In this document: positions 34,133 to 42,727 of the stretch, piece by piece
How positions within the stretch are numbered: the stretch's first letter is position 1
Layout: each line of letters begins with the position of its first letter
Source: AC-32 sp963788215
GTDB taxonomy: Bacteria > Actinomycetota > Thermoleophilia > Gaiellales > Gaiellaceae
NCBI GenBank assembly: GCA_963788215.1
Contig: CAWBFX010000003.1
Span: forward strand, 186,001 to 250,000
Reading direction: 5' to 3'
DNA length: 64,000 nt
Notes under the pieces: model-generated
Database searches by the model: none
Seen by the model: the letters and a program-made list of their open reading frames with translations, nothing else
What the model was told of the DNA's origin: nothing
Program-made: the position numbers and the translations under genes

Positions 34133-35096
34133 AGATGTTGTTCAGCGCGTCTTCGGGCCTGGGGTCGGTCCCCGCCTTGGCGAAGTCGACCGAGCCGTCG
34201 ACGATCTCGTTCACCTCGCGGTCGTCCTCCTCGAACTCCTCGTCGGAGATGCCGAGCTTCTCGCGCAAGAGCGTGATCGGATCACGCGTCTCCTGCAGCT
34301 CGTGCAGCTGCTCCTTGTCGCGATAGACCTGAGGATCGCCGACGTAATGGCCGACTAGGCGCTCGGTCTCGACGTGCAGGAAGACCGGGCCCTTGCCGTC
34401 GCGCGCGTGCTTGAGTGCCCGCTGCGCGACGCGGTGGACGTCCTCGACGTCCTGGCCGTCGGCCTTCATGACCTTCATCCCGAATGCCTCGGCGCGCTTG
34501 CTCAGATCACGGATCGGCGAATGCTGCGACTCCGGCGTGGACTCGGCCCAGTGGTTGTCCTCGAGCACGTAGACCGCGGGCACCTGCCAGAGCTGCGCGA
34601 GGTTGAGCGACTCGTGAAAGGTGCCGATGTTCGTCGCCCCATCGCCGAAGAACGCGACCGCGACGCGCGGCTCGCCCCGCAGCTTGAACGCCAGCGCCGC
34701 GCCCGTGATTGCCGGCAGCCCGCCGCCGACGACCGCGTTCGCGCCCAGGTTCCCGCGCTCGACGTCGTAGAGGTGCATCGAGCCTCCGTAACCGTGCGAG
34801 CAGCCCTCGAGCTTCCCGTAGAGCTCCGCCATGACCGCGTTCGGGTGCGTCCCGCGTGCGAGCGTATGACCGTGGGCGCGGTGCGTGGAGGCGAAGACGT
34901 CCCCGTCGTCGAGCGCCTGGCAGACGCCGACCGCAACCGCCTCCTGGCCGATGGCGACGTGCAGGAAGCCGGGCAGCTCGCCGGCGCGGAAGCGCTCCTC
35001 GACCTTCTCCTCGAAGCGCCTGATCAGGAGCATCTCGCGGAGAAACGTGCGCAGCCGCTGCTCGCTGAGCGTGCTTTTCCGCTCGACCTTGGCCAC
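34125..35096 (-). CDS. 2-oxoacid dehydrogenase E1 alpha subunit
   Basis: A 323-residue E1alpha. The thiamine-diphosphate motif is FFGDGATNIGTFHESLNLAQ with VLEDNHWAEST. It also has YGGSMHLYDVERGNLGANAVVGGGLP and the substrate loop THRAHGHTLARGTHPNAVMAEL. The GTG at 35096 gives a standard N-terminus (LRTFLREMLLIRRFEEKVEERF). It is first in the minus-strand unit E1alpha-E1beta-E2-VOC-GNAT. It is divergent from the gene at 35121, with only 24 bases between starts. The exact 2-oxoacid substrate (pyruvate, acetoin or branched-chain) is not fixed by sequence. Confidence 0.94.
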   Translation of the reverse strand: MAKVERKSTLSEQRLRTFLREMLLIRRFEEKVEERFRAGELPGFLHVAIGQEAVAVGVCQALDDGDVFASTHRAHGHTLARGTHPNAVMAELYGKLEGCSHGYGGSMHLYDVERGNLGANAVVGGGLPAITGAALAFKLRGEPRVAVAFFGDGATNIGTFHESLNLAQLWQVPAVYVLEDNHWAESTPESQHSPIRDLSKRAEAFGMKVMKADGQDVEDVHRVAQRALKHARDGKGPVFLHVETERLVGHYVGDPQVYRDKEQLHELQETRDPITLLREKLGISDEEFEEDDREVNEIVDGSVDFAKAGTDPRPEDALNNIYA

Positions 35097-35120
35097 GCGC
35101 TTGAGTTTATTGTCAGCCCC

Positions 35121-35762
35121 ATGGCACTCGTCGACCAGTGGCAGGTGATCGAGAGCAACCTCGCCGAGGGCTGGGGCGACGCCCGGCTGCGGCTGAACGT
35201 CGAGGACGATGCCAACTGCGACCGGGCCGCCGCGCTGCTCGGGCCGGCGAATCCCGGCAGGCACGGAAAGGTGATCTCGTTCTTCGCCGCGCGGCACGGA
35301 GCGGGGCTCTCGCCCGGCCGCATCCGCGAGCTCCTGCAGCGGCTCGACCGCGAGGGGATCAAAGGACGGCTCGAGCTCGCGGGCAGCGACGTGGCGCCCG
35401 AGGTGCAAGAGCTCGCGCGGAGCACGTTCGTCGCGTCCTGGGAGGCCGAGCTCGCCGCGCTGCCGAACGACTGGAGCGACGGCTACGCGGAGGTCGAGCT
35501 CGCCTCGACCGACTACCTCGAGCGGGCCGCCCTCCTGCTCGCGCCGACCAACCCGGCGCGGTACGGGGGCAAGCCCGGCTTCCGCTTCCGCGTCGCGCGG
35601 CGCTTCGGCTACGGCGTCTCGGCGGAGATGGCGCGCCGGTGCCTCGAGCGGCTCGACGAGGAGGGAATCCACGGCACGGCACGCGTGCTCTGGGCGCTCT
35701 CGGACACGCGCCCGGTCCAGACCCAGGGGCCCGTCTGGCTCAGCGGCGGCCGCAGTGTCTGA
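35121..35762 (+). CDS. Internally duplicated protein of unknown function
   Basis: A 213-residue protein made of two copies of one ~90-residue module. Copy 1 (about 5-92) has DRAAALLGPANPGRHG, SFFAARHGAGLSPGRIRELL and RLDREGIKGRLEL. Copy 2 (about 108-195) has ERAALLLAPTNPARYGG, FRVARRFGYGVSAEMARRCL and RLDEEGIHGTARV. The repeat pattern is clear in sequence. I do not recognise the module. The stop overlaps the start of the PRC-barrel-like gene, so the two are co-translated. Confidence 0.75.
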   Translation: MALVDQWQVIESNLAEGWGDARLRLNVEDDANCDRAAALLGPANPGRHGKVISFFAARHGAGLSPGRIRELLQRLDREGIKGRLELAGSDVAPEVQELARSTFVASWEAELAALPNDWSDGYAEVELASTDYLERAALLLAPTNPARYGGKPGFRFRVARRFGYGVSAEMARRCLERLDEEGIHGTARVLWALSDTRPVQTQGPVWLSGGRSV

Positions 35763-36045
35763 GCCGCCTGCCTCGTGGCTGACGGTCGAGCGCGGCTGGA
35801 AGGTCGAGGGAACTGACGGCGCGGAGCTCGGCAAGGTCGAGGAGACCGTGGGCGACTCGAACCGCGACATCTTCAACGGGCTCACCGTCGCAAGCGGCTT
35901 CTTCAGCCGCGCCCGCTACGTTCCGGCCGAGCGCGTGGCCGAGATCCGGGACGGGCTCGTGCGGCTCTCGATCGGCGAGGACGAGTTCAAGGAGCTCGAT
36001 CACTTCGAGGAACCGCCGCCGAGCGAGCAGATCGGGCCCGAGTAG
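35755..36045 (+). CDS. PRC-barrel-like (DUF2171-type) small protein
   Basis: A 96-residue protein. The block WKVEGTDGAELGKVEETVGDSNRDIFNGLTV, followed by ARYVPAERVAEIRDGLVRLSI, fits a PRC-barrel or DUF2171 beta-barrel, seen in stress and photosynthesis-linked proteins. The GTG start overlaps the previous gene by 8 bases. The C-terminus is acidic and Pro-rich. A role in stress response or as a binding adaptor is only a guess. Confidence 0.65.
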   Translation: MSEPPASWLTVERGWKVEGTDGAELGKVEETVGDSNRDIFNGLTVASGFFSRARYVPAERVAEIRDGLVRLSIGEDEFKELDHFEEPPPSEQIGPE

Positions 36046-36095
36046 TTAGAGTCTTCCCACGTTTGGCCGAATCGGCGTCAGGCAAGCAACAGGGA

Positions 36096-36224
36096 ATGCT
36101 CCGCAAGTTGCTATGGAGTGGGCTTTACGCCGCGCTCGGCGCGGCCGCCACGATGGCGGCTCGGCGCACCGCATCCACGATCTGGAGGGTGACGACGGGG
36201 GAAGCGCCCCCGACGAAGAAATGA
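36096..36224 (+). CDS. Short DUF4235-like membrane protein
   Basis: A 42-residue protein. One hydrophobic helix (LLWSGLYAALGAAATMAAR) is followed by TIWRVTTGEAPPTKK, the ending typical of DUF4235 proteins (WRxxTGExPP). Only the second half of a usual DUF4235 protein is present, so it is a short form. The ATGA overlap with the next gene supports translation. It heads an operon of four small membrane-associated proteins. Confidence 0.6.
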   Translation: MLRKLLWSGLYAALGAAATMAARRTASTIWRVTTGEAPPTKK

Positions 36225-36655
36225 GCAAAGGCGATCTGCTCGTGGAACGAGGCGCGACGAAGCTGCAGCAGCTCGCGCGCAAGGCGGCCGGCCGCGGCGA
36301 CGGCGTCGGGGAATGGCTCTCGGAAGAGCTCCGCGCGGACGCGGAGTTCCTGCGCAAGCTGAAGCCGAGCCTGATCGCGGCCCGTGCGCGCGGCGAAAAC
36401 TCGCCGCAGCCGCAAGAGCCCACTGCCGCCGAAGAGTCAAGTGCCAATGGACCGCGTGACTATGCGGCCCCTCCGCCACCGCCTCCGCCACCGGCACCGC
36501 CTCCGCCTCCAAAGGCGAAGGCGAAGAAGAAGAACAAGCGCAAGACGAAGAGCGGCGGCCCGTCGCCCATCCTGGTCGTCGGCGCGGCGCTCGTCGTGGG
36601 AATCGTTGCCGCGAAGGTGATCGACTGGAGAGGCCATGCACACCCACGAGACTGA
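36221..36655 (+). CDS. Pro/Lys-rich protein with C-terminal membrane helix
   Basis: A 144-residue protein. Residues 1-65 are helical (SKGDLLVERGATKLQQLARKA, EWLSEELRADAEFLRKL). A run of prolines follows (about 92-108), then a lysine-rich stretch and one C-terminal membrane helix (ILVVGAALVVGIVAAKVIDW). It sits between the DUF4235-like and holin-like proteins. No family is recognised. The polyproline stretch would normally need EF-P for smooth translation. Confidence 0.65.
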   Translation: MSKGDLLVERGATKLQQLARKAAGRGDGVGEWLSEELRADAEFLRKLKPSLIAARARGENSPQPQEPTAAEESSANGPRDYAAPPPPPPPPAPPPPPKAKAKKKNKRKTKSGGPSPILVVGAALVVGIVAAKVIDWRGHAHPRD

Positions 36656-37043
36656 GCACGAGACGACGAGCCTGGGGGCAGCCGCGAAGCTCGTGGCCGA
36701 GCGGGCGAGTACCCTCGTCCGCCTCGAGCTGGAGCTCGCGGCGCTGGAGCTCAAGCGCAAGGTCGCCGCGCTCGGAATCGGGATCGGCCTGGCGCTCGGC
36801 GCGGTGCTCTTCCTGCTGTACGCGCTGGGCTTCGGGCTTGCCGCCGCGGCAGCCGGGATCGCGACGGCGCTCCCGTGGTGGGCCGCCCTGCTGATCGTGT
36901 TCGGCGTGCTCTTCGTGATCGCGCTCATCCTGGGCGCCGTGGCCGCGATGATGTTCGGCCGTGGCACGCCGCCGGTTCCGGAGCAGGCGATCCAGGAGGC
37001 CAAACTGACGAGCGAGGCGCTGAGGAGCGATGGCAGTGGCTGA
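36636..37043 (+). CDS. Phage-holin-superfamily (DUF1469/YqjE-like) membrane protein
   Basis: A 135-residue protein with a basic-amphipathic N-terminus (LVAERASTLVRLELELAALELKRK) and two adjacent membrane helices (LGIGIGLALGAVLFLLYALGF and WWAALLIVFGVLFVIALILGA). This is the Phage_holin_3_6 / DUF1469 pattern. In bacterial chromosomes these are housekeeping envelope proteins (YqjE-like) rather than lysis proteins. It overlaps the previous gene by 20 bases and the DUF3618 gene by 14. Confidence 0.8.
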   Translation: MHTHETEHETTSLGAAAKLVAERASTLVRLELELAALELKRKVAALGIGIGLALGAVLFLLYALGFGLAAAAAGIATALPWWAALLIVFGVLFVIALILGAVAAMMFGRGTPPVPEQAIQEAKLTSEALRSDGSG

Positions 37044-37317
37044 CAACCGCGGCACCGAGCAGGTGCGCCACGACATCGAGCAGGAGCGCGAGCGCCTGGC
37101 GACTGCCGTCGACGACCTTCGTGCCGGGATCGGCGACGCTACGAACGTCAGCGGCAAGCTCAAAGGGCACCTACCGGTCGCCGCCGCCGCGGCGGCAGGT
37201 GCGGGCTTCCTGCTCGCCGGCGGCGTCGGCGCGACGATGCGGCTGCTGTTCAGGCGCGGCCGCGAGGGCAAGGAGAAGGCCCGCTTCGGCCCCTTCTCCC
37301 TCGTCGACCGCGACTGA
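37030..37317 (+). CDS. DUF3618-family membrane protein
   Basis: A 95-residue protein. The N-terminus VRHDIEQERERLATAVDDLRAGI matches DUF3618 (helical, Glu/Arg-rich), followed by a single membrane helix (LPVAAAAAAGAGFLLAGGVGA) and a basic tail. DUF3618 proteins usually follow DUF1469 proteins, as here. They may bind ribosomes or shape the envelope, by analogy with YqjD and ElaB; that is inference. It is convergent with the cupredoxin gene, directly abutting. Confidence 0.8.
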   Translation: MAVADNRGTEQVRHDIEQERERLATAVDDLRAGIGDATNVSGKLKGHLPVAAAAAAGAGFLLAGGVGATMRLLFRRGREGKEKARFGPFSLVDRD

Positions 37318-37998
37318 TTACTTCACGCTGAAACTGCGCTTCAGCTTCGTGTGAGCGTCGGAGAAGTACGTGTACTTCCCCTTGCGCAGCGTGAGCTTCC
37401 AGGTCGCCTTGCTCCGCTTCGCGACGCTCGTCTTCTTCGAGACGCCCGGGCCCTTCAGGTGGAAGTTGTCCTTCGCGGTCGCGTCGGTGACGCTGATCGT
37501 GACCTTCCCGGCCTTGACCGACCTGACGAGGCTGCTGCCCTTCTTGAGCGAGATCGAGCTCCGCGGGCCGACGGTCGCCTTCAGCTTGGTCGGCTTCGGC
37601 GGCGGCGGAGGCGGGTTCCCGGCCGTGAAGGTGTTCCGCATCTGGAGCGGATGGAAGTCGCAGAGGTAGGTGTAGGTGCCGTCGACGAACGTGACATCCC
37701 AGCTCGTCGTTCCCGCGTCAGACGTGGTGGCGAGATCGATGCCGCCGGGGCCCTTCAGGTGGAAGTTGTGCACGACACCCGTGTTCGGGTCGGACAGGTT
37801 CTGGATCGTGATGTGGTAGGCGCCGGGGTCCAGGTGGCTCACGGTGCTGCCGTTCGAGTCGGTGAGCGTGATCCTGAAGCCCGGGCCGACCGAGCCGTTG
37901 AGCTCGATCGCAGTTGAGCTCGGCCTGGCCGCGCCCGGCGCGAACGCGAGCGCGGAAAGCAGGGCAAGCAAAAGCAGCGGTAGACGGATGTGGTGCAC
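37318..37998 (-). CDS. Secreted protein with two cupredoxin-like domains
   Basis: A 226-residue protein with a signal peptide (LPLLLLALLSALAFAPGAA). Domain 1 (about 30-128) has the blue-copper ligands: a His in VVHNFHLKGPGG and the C..H..M set in YLCDFHPLQMRNTF. A Pro-rich linker follows. Domain 2 (about 138-226) repeats the fold (DNFHLKGPG, YTYFSDAHTKLKRSF), but the Cys is Ser and the Met is Leu, so it probably does not bind type 1 copper. It is likely an exported electron carrier or copper protein with a structural second domain. Confidence 0.8.
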   Translation of the reverse strand: MHHIRLPLLLLALLSALAFAPGAARPSSTAIELNGSVGPGFRITLTDSNGSTVSHLDPGAYHITIQNLSDPNTGVVHNFHLKGPGGIDLATTSDAGTTSWDVTFVDGTYTYLCDFHPLQMRNTFTAGNPPPPPPKPTKLKATVGPRSSISLKKGSSLVRSVKAGKVTISVTDATAKDNFHLKGPGVSKKTSVAKRSKATWKLTLRKGKYTYFSDAHTKLKRSFSVK

Positions 37999-38171
37999 GA
38001 GTTAGACCCTCCTCGACAACGTTGGCGTGATCACGGTAGCGCAATACGTGTCGAGAGCCCGCCCGGATTTCCGGGAGCGGGACGGGCGGCGCCCCGCTTC
38101 CCTCCACAGCCTAAACGGGTACGTGCCCGCGTCGTGGGACAAGCACGTCGGCTGCCATTTAGACTCATCCC

Positions 38172-38588
38172 GTGCTGAGGCGGAACCAGAAGGTCGAGTT
38201 GATTCGGGAGGTGCCGCTCTTCGCGAATCTCTCGAAGGCCGAACTGGCCGAAGTCGCGAGCATCGCGGACGAGATCGACTTCCCCGAGGGCAGGGATCTG
38301 ATTCGCCAAGGTGCGCGTGGCCGGGAGTTCTTCGTTCTGCTCGACGGCGCCGTGGACGTGACGCAGGACGGCCGCCGGATCAACCAGCTGGGGCCCGGCG
38401 ACTTCTTCGGTGAGATCGCGCTCGTCCTTCCGTCATGCGTCCGCACCGCAACGGTGACGGCATCGACGCCCGTAGAGGCGCTCGTCGTGACCACCCAGGG
38501 TTTCCGCAGCTTGCTGGAGCGCTCGCCGAAGCTCGAGCTCAAGGTCATGAAGGCCGCGGCCGAGCGACTCGGCCCGGCGGGCGTCTAG
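38172..38588 (+). CDS. Stand-alone cyclic-nucleotide-binding domain protein
   Basis: A 138-residue CRP-like sensory domain with no DNA-binding helix-turn-helix. It shows VPLFANLSKAELAEVASIAD, GREFFVLLDGAVDV and the phosphate cassette PGDFFGEIALV...CVRTATVTA with the conserved Arg. It may sense cAMP or act as a protein-interaction domain. The start is GTG. It overlaps the pheT 3' end by 4 bases, convergently. Confidence 0.82.
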   Translation: MLRRNQKVELIREVPLFANLSKAELAEVASIADEIDFPEGRDLIRQGARGREFFVLLDGAVDVTQDGRRINQLGPGDFFGEIALVLPSCVRTATVTASTPVEALVVTTQGFRSLLERSPKLELKVMKAAAERLGPAGV

Positions 38589-40882
38589 GCTCGGAGCTCG
38601 GCGCCGAAGCGGTCGCGCAGCGCTGCGACGATCTTCTCCCGCAGGCCCGCGGCATCCTCGTCCGTGAGCGTCCGCTCGGGCGACTGGAAGCTGACCGCGA
38701 AGGCGACCGACTTGCGGCCCTCTCCGACCTGCTCGCCGCGGTAGACGTCGAACGGGCGCATCTCTCGCAGCTCCGGCCCGGCGGCCTCCTGGGCGGCCGC
38801 GACGAGCTCGCCGGCCGCGACCTGCTCAGGCACGGTGAACGCCAGATCCTGGCGCAGAGCCGGGAAGGTGATCACGTCCTCGTAGACGAGCCGCTCCGGC
38901 ACGCGCGCGAATAGTTCCGCCAGATCCAGCTCGAAGACCCCCCACTCGCCCTCGAGCCGCTCGGGGTGAAGCTCGCCGACCCAGCCGCCGGTGAACGCGG
39001 CCGCCTTGCCGGGGTGCAGGAACGGCTTTTGCGTGCGCTCGAGCTCGAGGTCGAGCTTCAGCGCCTCGTGCAGGGTCTCGAGGATGCCCTTCGCCTGGGC
39101 GAAGCCGCCCTGGACGATCCCGCCGGCCCGCCAGCCCTCCTCGGGCCGCGGGTCGGCCGGCGGCAGATAGACGCGCGCGATCTCGAAGAGGCGGATGCCC
39201 TCGCTGCCCGCATCGACGTTGTGGCGCGCGGTCCCGACGAGCCCTTCGAGCAGCGTCGTTCGGAGGACCGCCTGGTCCGAGGTCAGCGGCGTCGGCAGGG
39301 CGAGCGCGTTCGGGTCCGGATCCGACGGAAGCAGGCTGGTCGTGTAGATCTCCGAGCAGCCGCAGCCGACGAGCACCTCCTCGACGAAGCGCCGCAACCG
39401 CTGCTCGCGGGTCAGGCGCGCGCCGGAGCTGCGGCGGAGAGGGAGCGTGTACGGAATCTCGTCGAGATGGAAGCGTGCGACCTCCTCGACCAGGTCGGCC
39501 TCGCGCGTGACGTCCCGTGCGCGCCAGGTCGGCACCGTCACGCTCCAGTCGTCGGCGACCTCGAAGCCGAGGCCGATGAGCACCCGGCGCTGCTCGGCAG
39601 GCTCGATCTCCAGGCCGATCAGCTCGTCCGCCCGCTCGGGCCGGAAGCGAATGACCGCCCGCTCGGGGAGCTCGGCGGCGACTTCGGCCTCGCCGGTGAA
39701 CGTCGCTCCCGTGAGCTCGATCAGCAGCTTCGTCGCGAGGGCGGCGGCGCTTTCCGCGAGGCAGGGATCGACGCCCTTCTCCCAGCGGTGCGAGCCCTCG
39801 GTGCGCAGGCCGAGGCGCTCGGAGCTCTTGAGGATCGTGAGCGGCTCGAAGTTCGCGGCCTCGAGCAGGACCGTGGTCGTCGACTCATCGACCTCGCTGT
39901 CCTCCGAGCCCATGATCCCCGCGAGCGCGACGGGCTTGCTCGCGTCGGCGATGACCAGATCGGTCCGTTCGAGGCGGCGCTCCTCGCCGTCGAGCGTGCG
40001 GATCGTCTCGCCGTCGCGCGCGCGCCGCACGACGATCCTGCCCTCGTCGAGCTTGGCGACGTCGAACGCGTGCAGCGGGTTGCCGAGCGCCTGCATGACG
40101 TAGTTGGTGACGTCGACGACGTTCGAGAGCGGGCGCATCCCGACCTCGACGAGCCGCGCCTTCATCCAGGCGGGTGAGGGGCCGATCCGGACGTTCTCGA
40201 AGCGCCGGCCGATGTACCGCGGGCAGCCGTCGAGATCCTCGACGCGCACGTCGACCTGTCCGTTTTGGCCAGGTCCGGGGGACTGTCCCTGGGACACGTC
40301 CAAAGGAGACAGGTCGGTATCGAAGATCACGGCGACCTCGCGGGCGAACCCGTAGACCGAGAGCAGGTCGGGTCGGTTCGGGGTCGTCTCGACCTCGAGC
40401 ACGTCCTCGGAGAGCGGGAGCACGTCCGCGAGCGGCGTCCCGGGCTCGGGGCCGTCCTCGAGCACCATGATCCCGCCGTGGTCCTGGCCGAGCTCCAGCT
40501 CGCGCTCGGAGAGGATCATCCCGTGCGAGACCTCACCGCGGAGCTTCGCGGCCTCGAGCTTCTGGCCGTCGGGGAGCACCGCGCCGGGCAGTGCGACCGC
40601 GACCCTGGCACCGGTGCCGAAGTTCCAGGCGCCGCAGACGATCTGCCGCGGCTCGCCCTCCCCCACGTCGACTTGGCACAGCTGCAGCCGGTCCGCGTTC
40701 GGGTGCTTGCCGGCCTCGAGCACCAGCCCGACCCGGTAGAGGCCGAGGTTGCCGTTCTCGTCGGCGACTCCGCGGTGGAGGATCCGCTCCACCTCGCACG
40801 TCGAGCCGAGGCGCGAAGCGAGCTCCTCCGCCGAGGCGTCCACCGCGACGTATTCGCGCAGCCAGTTCAGCGGGATACGCAT
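38585..40882 (-). CDS. pheT: Phenylalanyl-tRNA synthetase beta subunit
   Basis: A 765-residue subunit of normal size. In order: the N-terminus MRIPLNWLREYV; a tRNA-binding EMAP-like domain (VLEAGKHPNADRLQLCQVDVG, about 42-150); the B3/B4 editing region (RLGLRTEGSHRWEKGVDP); the B5 region; a catalytic-like core; and a C-terminal FDX-ACB anticodon domain (FPALRQDLAFTVPEQV onward). With PheS it charges tRNA-Phe. Its ATG overlaps the pheS stop (TGATG). An unusual palindromic insert in the coding region lies at 40256-40313. Confidence 0.96.
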   Translation of the reverse strand: MRIPLNWLREYVAVDASAEELASRLGSTCEVERILHRGVADENGNLGLYRVGLVLEAGKHPNADRLQLCQVDVGEGEPRQIVCGAWNFGTGARVAVALPGAVLPDGQKLEAAKLRGEVSHGMILSERELELGQDHGGIMVLEDGPEPGTPLADVLPLSEDVLEVETTPNRPDLLSVYGFAREVAVIFDTDLSPLDVSQGQSPGPGQNGQVDVRVEDLDGCPRYIGRRFENVRIGPSPAWMKARLVEVGMRPLSNVVDVTNYVMQALGNPLHAFDVAKLDEGRIVVRRARDGETIRTLDGEERRLERTDLVIADASKPVALAGIMGSEDSEVDESTTTVLLEAANFEPLTILKSSERLGLRTEGSHRWEKGVDPCLAESAAALATKLLIELTGATFTGEAEVAAELPERAVIRFRPERADELIGLEIEPAEQRRVLIGLGFEVADDWSVTVPTWRARDVTREADLVEEVARFHLDEIPYTLPLRRSSGARLTREQRLRRFVEEVLVGCGCSEIYTTSLLPSDPDPNALALPTPLTSDQAVLRTTLLEGLVGTARHNVDAGSEGIRLFEIARVYLPPADPRPEEGWRAGGIVQGGFAQAKGILETLHEALKLDLELERTQKPFLHPGKAAAFTGGWVGELHPERLEGEWGVFELDLAELFARVPERLVYEDVITFPALRQDLAFTVPEQVAAGELVAAAQEAAGPELREMRPFDVYRGEQVGEGRKSVAFAVSFQSPERTLTDEDAAGLREKIVAALRDRFGAELRA
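40256..40313. repeat. REP-like imperfect palindrome inside pheT
   Basis: An imperfect palindrome framed by CCTGTC and GACAGG, with TTTTGG/CCAAAG inner arms and a GGGAC/GTCCC core, sits in frame within pheT. It encodes Gly/Gln/Ser/Pro-rich linker residues before VDVRVEDLDGCP. It resembles small dispersed palindromic elements inserted in genes; whether it recurs elsewhere in the genome cannot be told here. Confidence 0.45.
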
Positions 40883-41908
40883 CAGAATTGACTCAGGAAG
40901 CGGAGATCGTTTTCCCAGAACAGGCGGATGTCCGGAATGCCGTGGCGCAGCATCGCGATCCGCTCGAGGCCGACGCCGAACGCGAAGCCGGACACCTTTT
41001 CGGGGTCGTAGCCGACGTTGCGGAGGACGTTCGGATCGACGAGCCCCGAGCCCGCGAGCTCGATCCAGCCCGTGAACTTGCAGGTGCGGCAGCCGGCCCC
41101 GCCGCAGAGGAAGCACGAGACGGCGAGACCGAGCGACGGCTCGGTGAACGGGAAGAAATCGGTGACGAAGCGCACACGCTGGTCCTCGCCGAAGAGCGCG
41201 CGGCAGAGATGCAGCAGCGTCCCCTTCAGGTCGGCGACCGTGATCCCCTCGTCCACGGCGAGCCCCTCGCACTGGTGGAAGATCGGGTAGTTCTTCGGCT
41301 CGATGGTGTCGCGCCGGTAGACGCGGCCGAGCGAGACCATGTAGACCGGCGGCTCGCGCATTCTCCATCACGCGGATCTGGCTCGCGGACGTCTCCGTAC
41401 GCAGGACCGTGTCGCGGTTCAGGAAGAGCGTGTGCAGCGGCGAGCGCGTGACGTGGCCCGGCGGCATGTTGAGCGCGTCGAAGAGGTGGTAGGTGTCCTC
41501 GATCTCGTCGCCGTCGACGACCTCGTAGCCGAGTCCGAGGAAGATGTCCTCGACCTCGCGCCGGATCTGCGTCAGCAGGTGGTAGTGGCCGCGCGGCGGT
41601 GCGTCGCCGGGGAGCGTGACGTCGAACGACTCCTCGCCAAGGAGCCGCTCGAGGGCGGCTGAACGCAGCGCCTCCTCGCGCTCGTCGAACGCCGTCTCGA
41701 GCGCTTCGCGGAGCGCGTTCAGCGTCATTCCCGTCTCGCGGTCGCGCACCTCGCGGAGGGCCTGCTTGAGCTCGCTCTTGCGCCCGAGGTAGCGGACGCG
41801 CGCCTGCTCGAGCTCGTCCGCGGTGCCGGCAGCCGCGATCGCGCTCTGCGCCTCGGTTTCGAGAGCCTTCGGATCCACGGGCGCGACGATATCGCCTGAC
41901 TCACTCAT
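40882..41908 (-). CDS. pheS: Phenylalanyl-tRNA synthetase alpha subunit, one frameshift
   Basis: A subunit of about 341 residues. The N-terminal coiled-coil (about 15-90) is followed by the class II catalytic core. The core has RGHYHLLTQIRREVEDIFLGLGY, HTLFLNRDTVLRTETSASQ (motif 1 side), IFHQCEGLAVDEG (motif 2) and GFAFGVGLERIAMLRHGI (motif 3). The frame changes at about 41361-41362, between VME and MREPPVYMVSLGRVYRR; the 1027-base span fits a single extra base. Since pheS is essential, a sequencing error is the simplest explanation. Confidence 0.95.
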
Positions 41909-42034
41909 GCGGCCCCGTGTTTGCTCTGGAGGGATCGGCTACGCGTCAGCGCCCGTCCCCGGCAAGCCGGGGCCCGGGAAAGAAAGAACGCGGTTGCGTC
42001 GCCATGGGCCACACCATAGCGCGAAAATGGAGCC

Positions 42035-42727
42035 GTGAGCTCGTACGACGACTTCGCGCCGATCTACGACGACTGGGCCTCCCACATGACGGAGGACGTC
42101 CCGTTCTACGTCGAGCTCGCCCGGGAGGCGGACGGGCCGGTCGTCGAGCTGGCGGTCGGAAACGGCCGCGTCGCGATCCCCGTGGCCCAGGCGATCGGAC
42201 GGCCGCTGCTCGGCACCGACTCGTCGCCGGCGATGCTCGAGGCGGCACGGGAACGGGCAGCCGAGGCAGGCGTCGAGCTCGAGCTGCGCGAGCAGGACAT
42301 GCGCGAGCTCACGCTGGACGAGCCCGCGGCGCTGATCTACTGCCCCTTCCGCGCGCTGCTCCACCTGCCGACGTGGGGCGACAAGCGCGCAGTGTTCGAG
42401 CGGGTCGCCGCGTCACTTCGCCCGGGCGGACGGTTCGTATGGAACGCCTTCGTCTTCAGCCCGCACGTCGCCGTCGGGCACGACGGCCAGTGGCAGGAAC
42501 AGGCCGGCATCAAGCACCGGATCGACCACGTTCCCGCCGACAACCGGATCGACATCACGCTCGAGACCGGCGCCAAGGTCTCCCTCTGGTGGGCGACGCG
42601 CTCGGAATGGGACGGGCTGCTGGACGCCGCGGGCCTCGAGACCGAGGCGCTCTACGGCGGCTTCGAGCACGAGCCGTTCGACGAGTCGAGCATGGAGTTC
42701 GTATGGGTCGCCCGGAAGCCCGCGTAA
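42035..42727 (+). CDS. Class I SAM-dependent methyltransferase
   Basis: A 230-residue protein. SAM-binding motif I is VVELAVGNGRVAIPVAQA, the post-I acid is in LLGTDSSPAMLEAARERA, and LIYCPFRALLHLPTW and RPGGRFVWNAFV follow. The substrate is unknown. A clear paralogue is encoded immediately downstream, overlapping by 25 bases, so the pair arose by tandem duplication. Both lie inside the otherwise translation-related pheS-trmH interval. Confidence 0.88.
   Translation: MSSYDDFAPIYDDWASHMTEDVPFYVELAREADGPVVELAVGNGRVAIPVAQAIGRPLLGTDSSPAMLEAARERAAEAGVELELREQDMRELTLDEPAALIYCPFRALLHLPTWGDKRAVFERVAASLRPGGRFVWNAFVFSPHVAVGHDGQWQEQAGIKHRIDHVPADNRIDITLETGAKVSLWWATRSEWDGLLDAAGLETEALYGGFEHEPFDESSMEFVWVARKPA

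Noticed and set aside
36636..37043. Holin-like protein as evidence of a prophage
   Set aside because: No other phage gene is nearby; the DUF1469-DUF3618 pairing is a normal chromosomal envelope operon.
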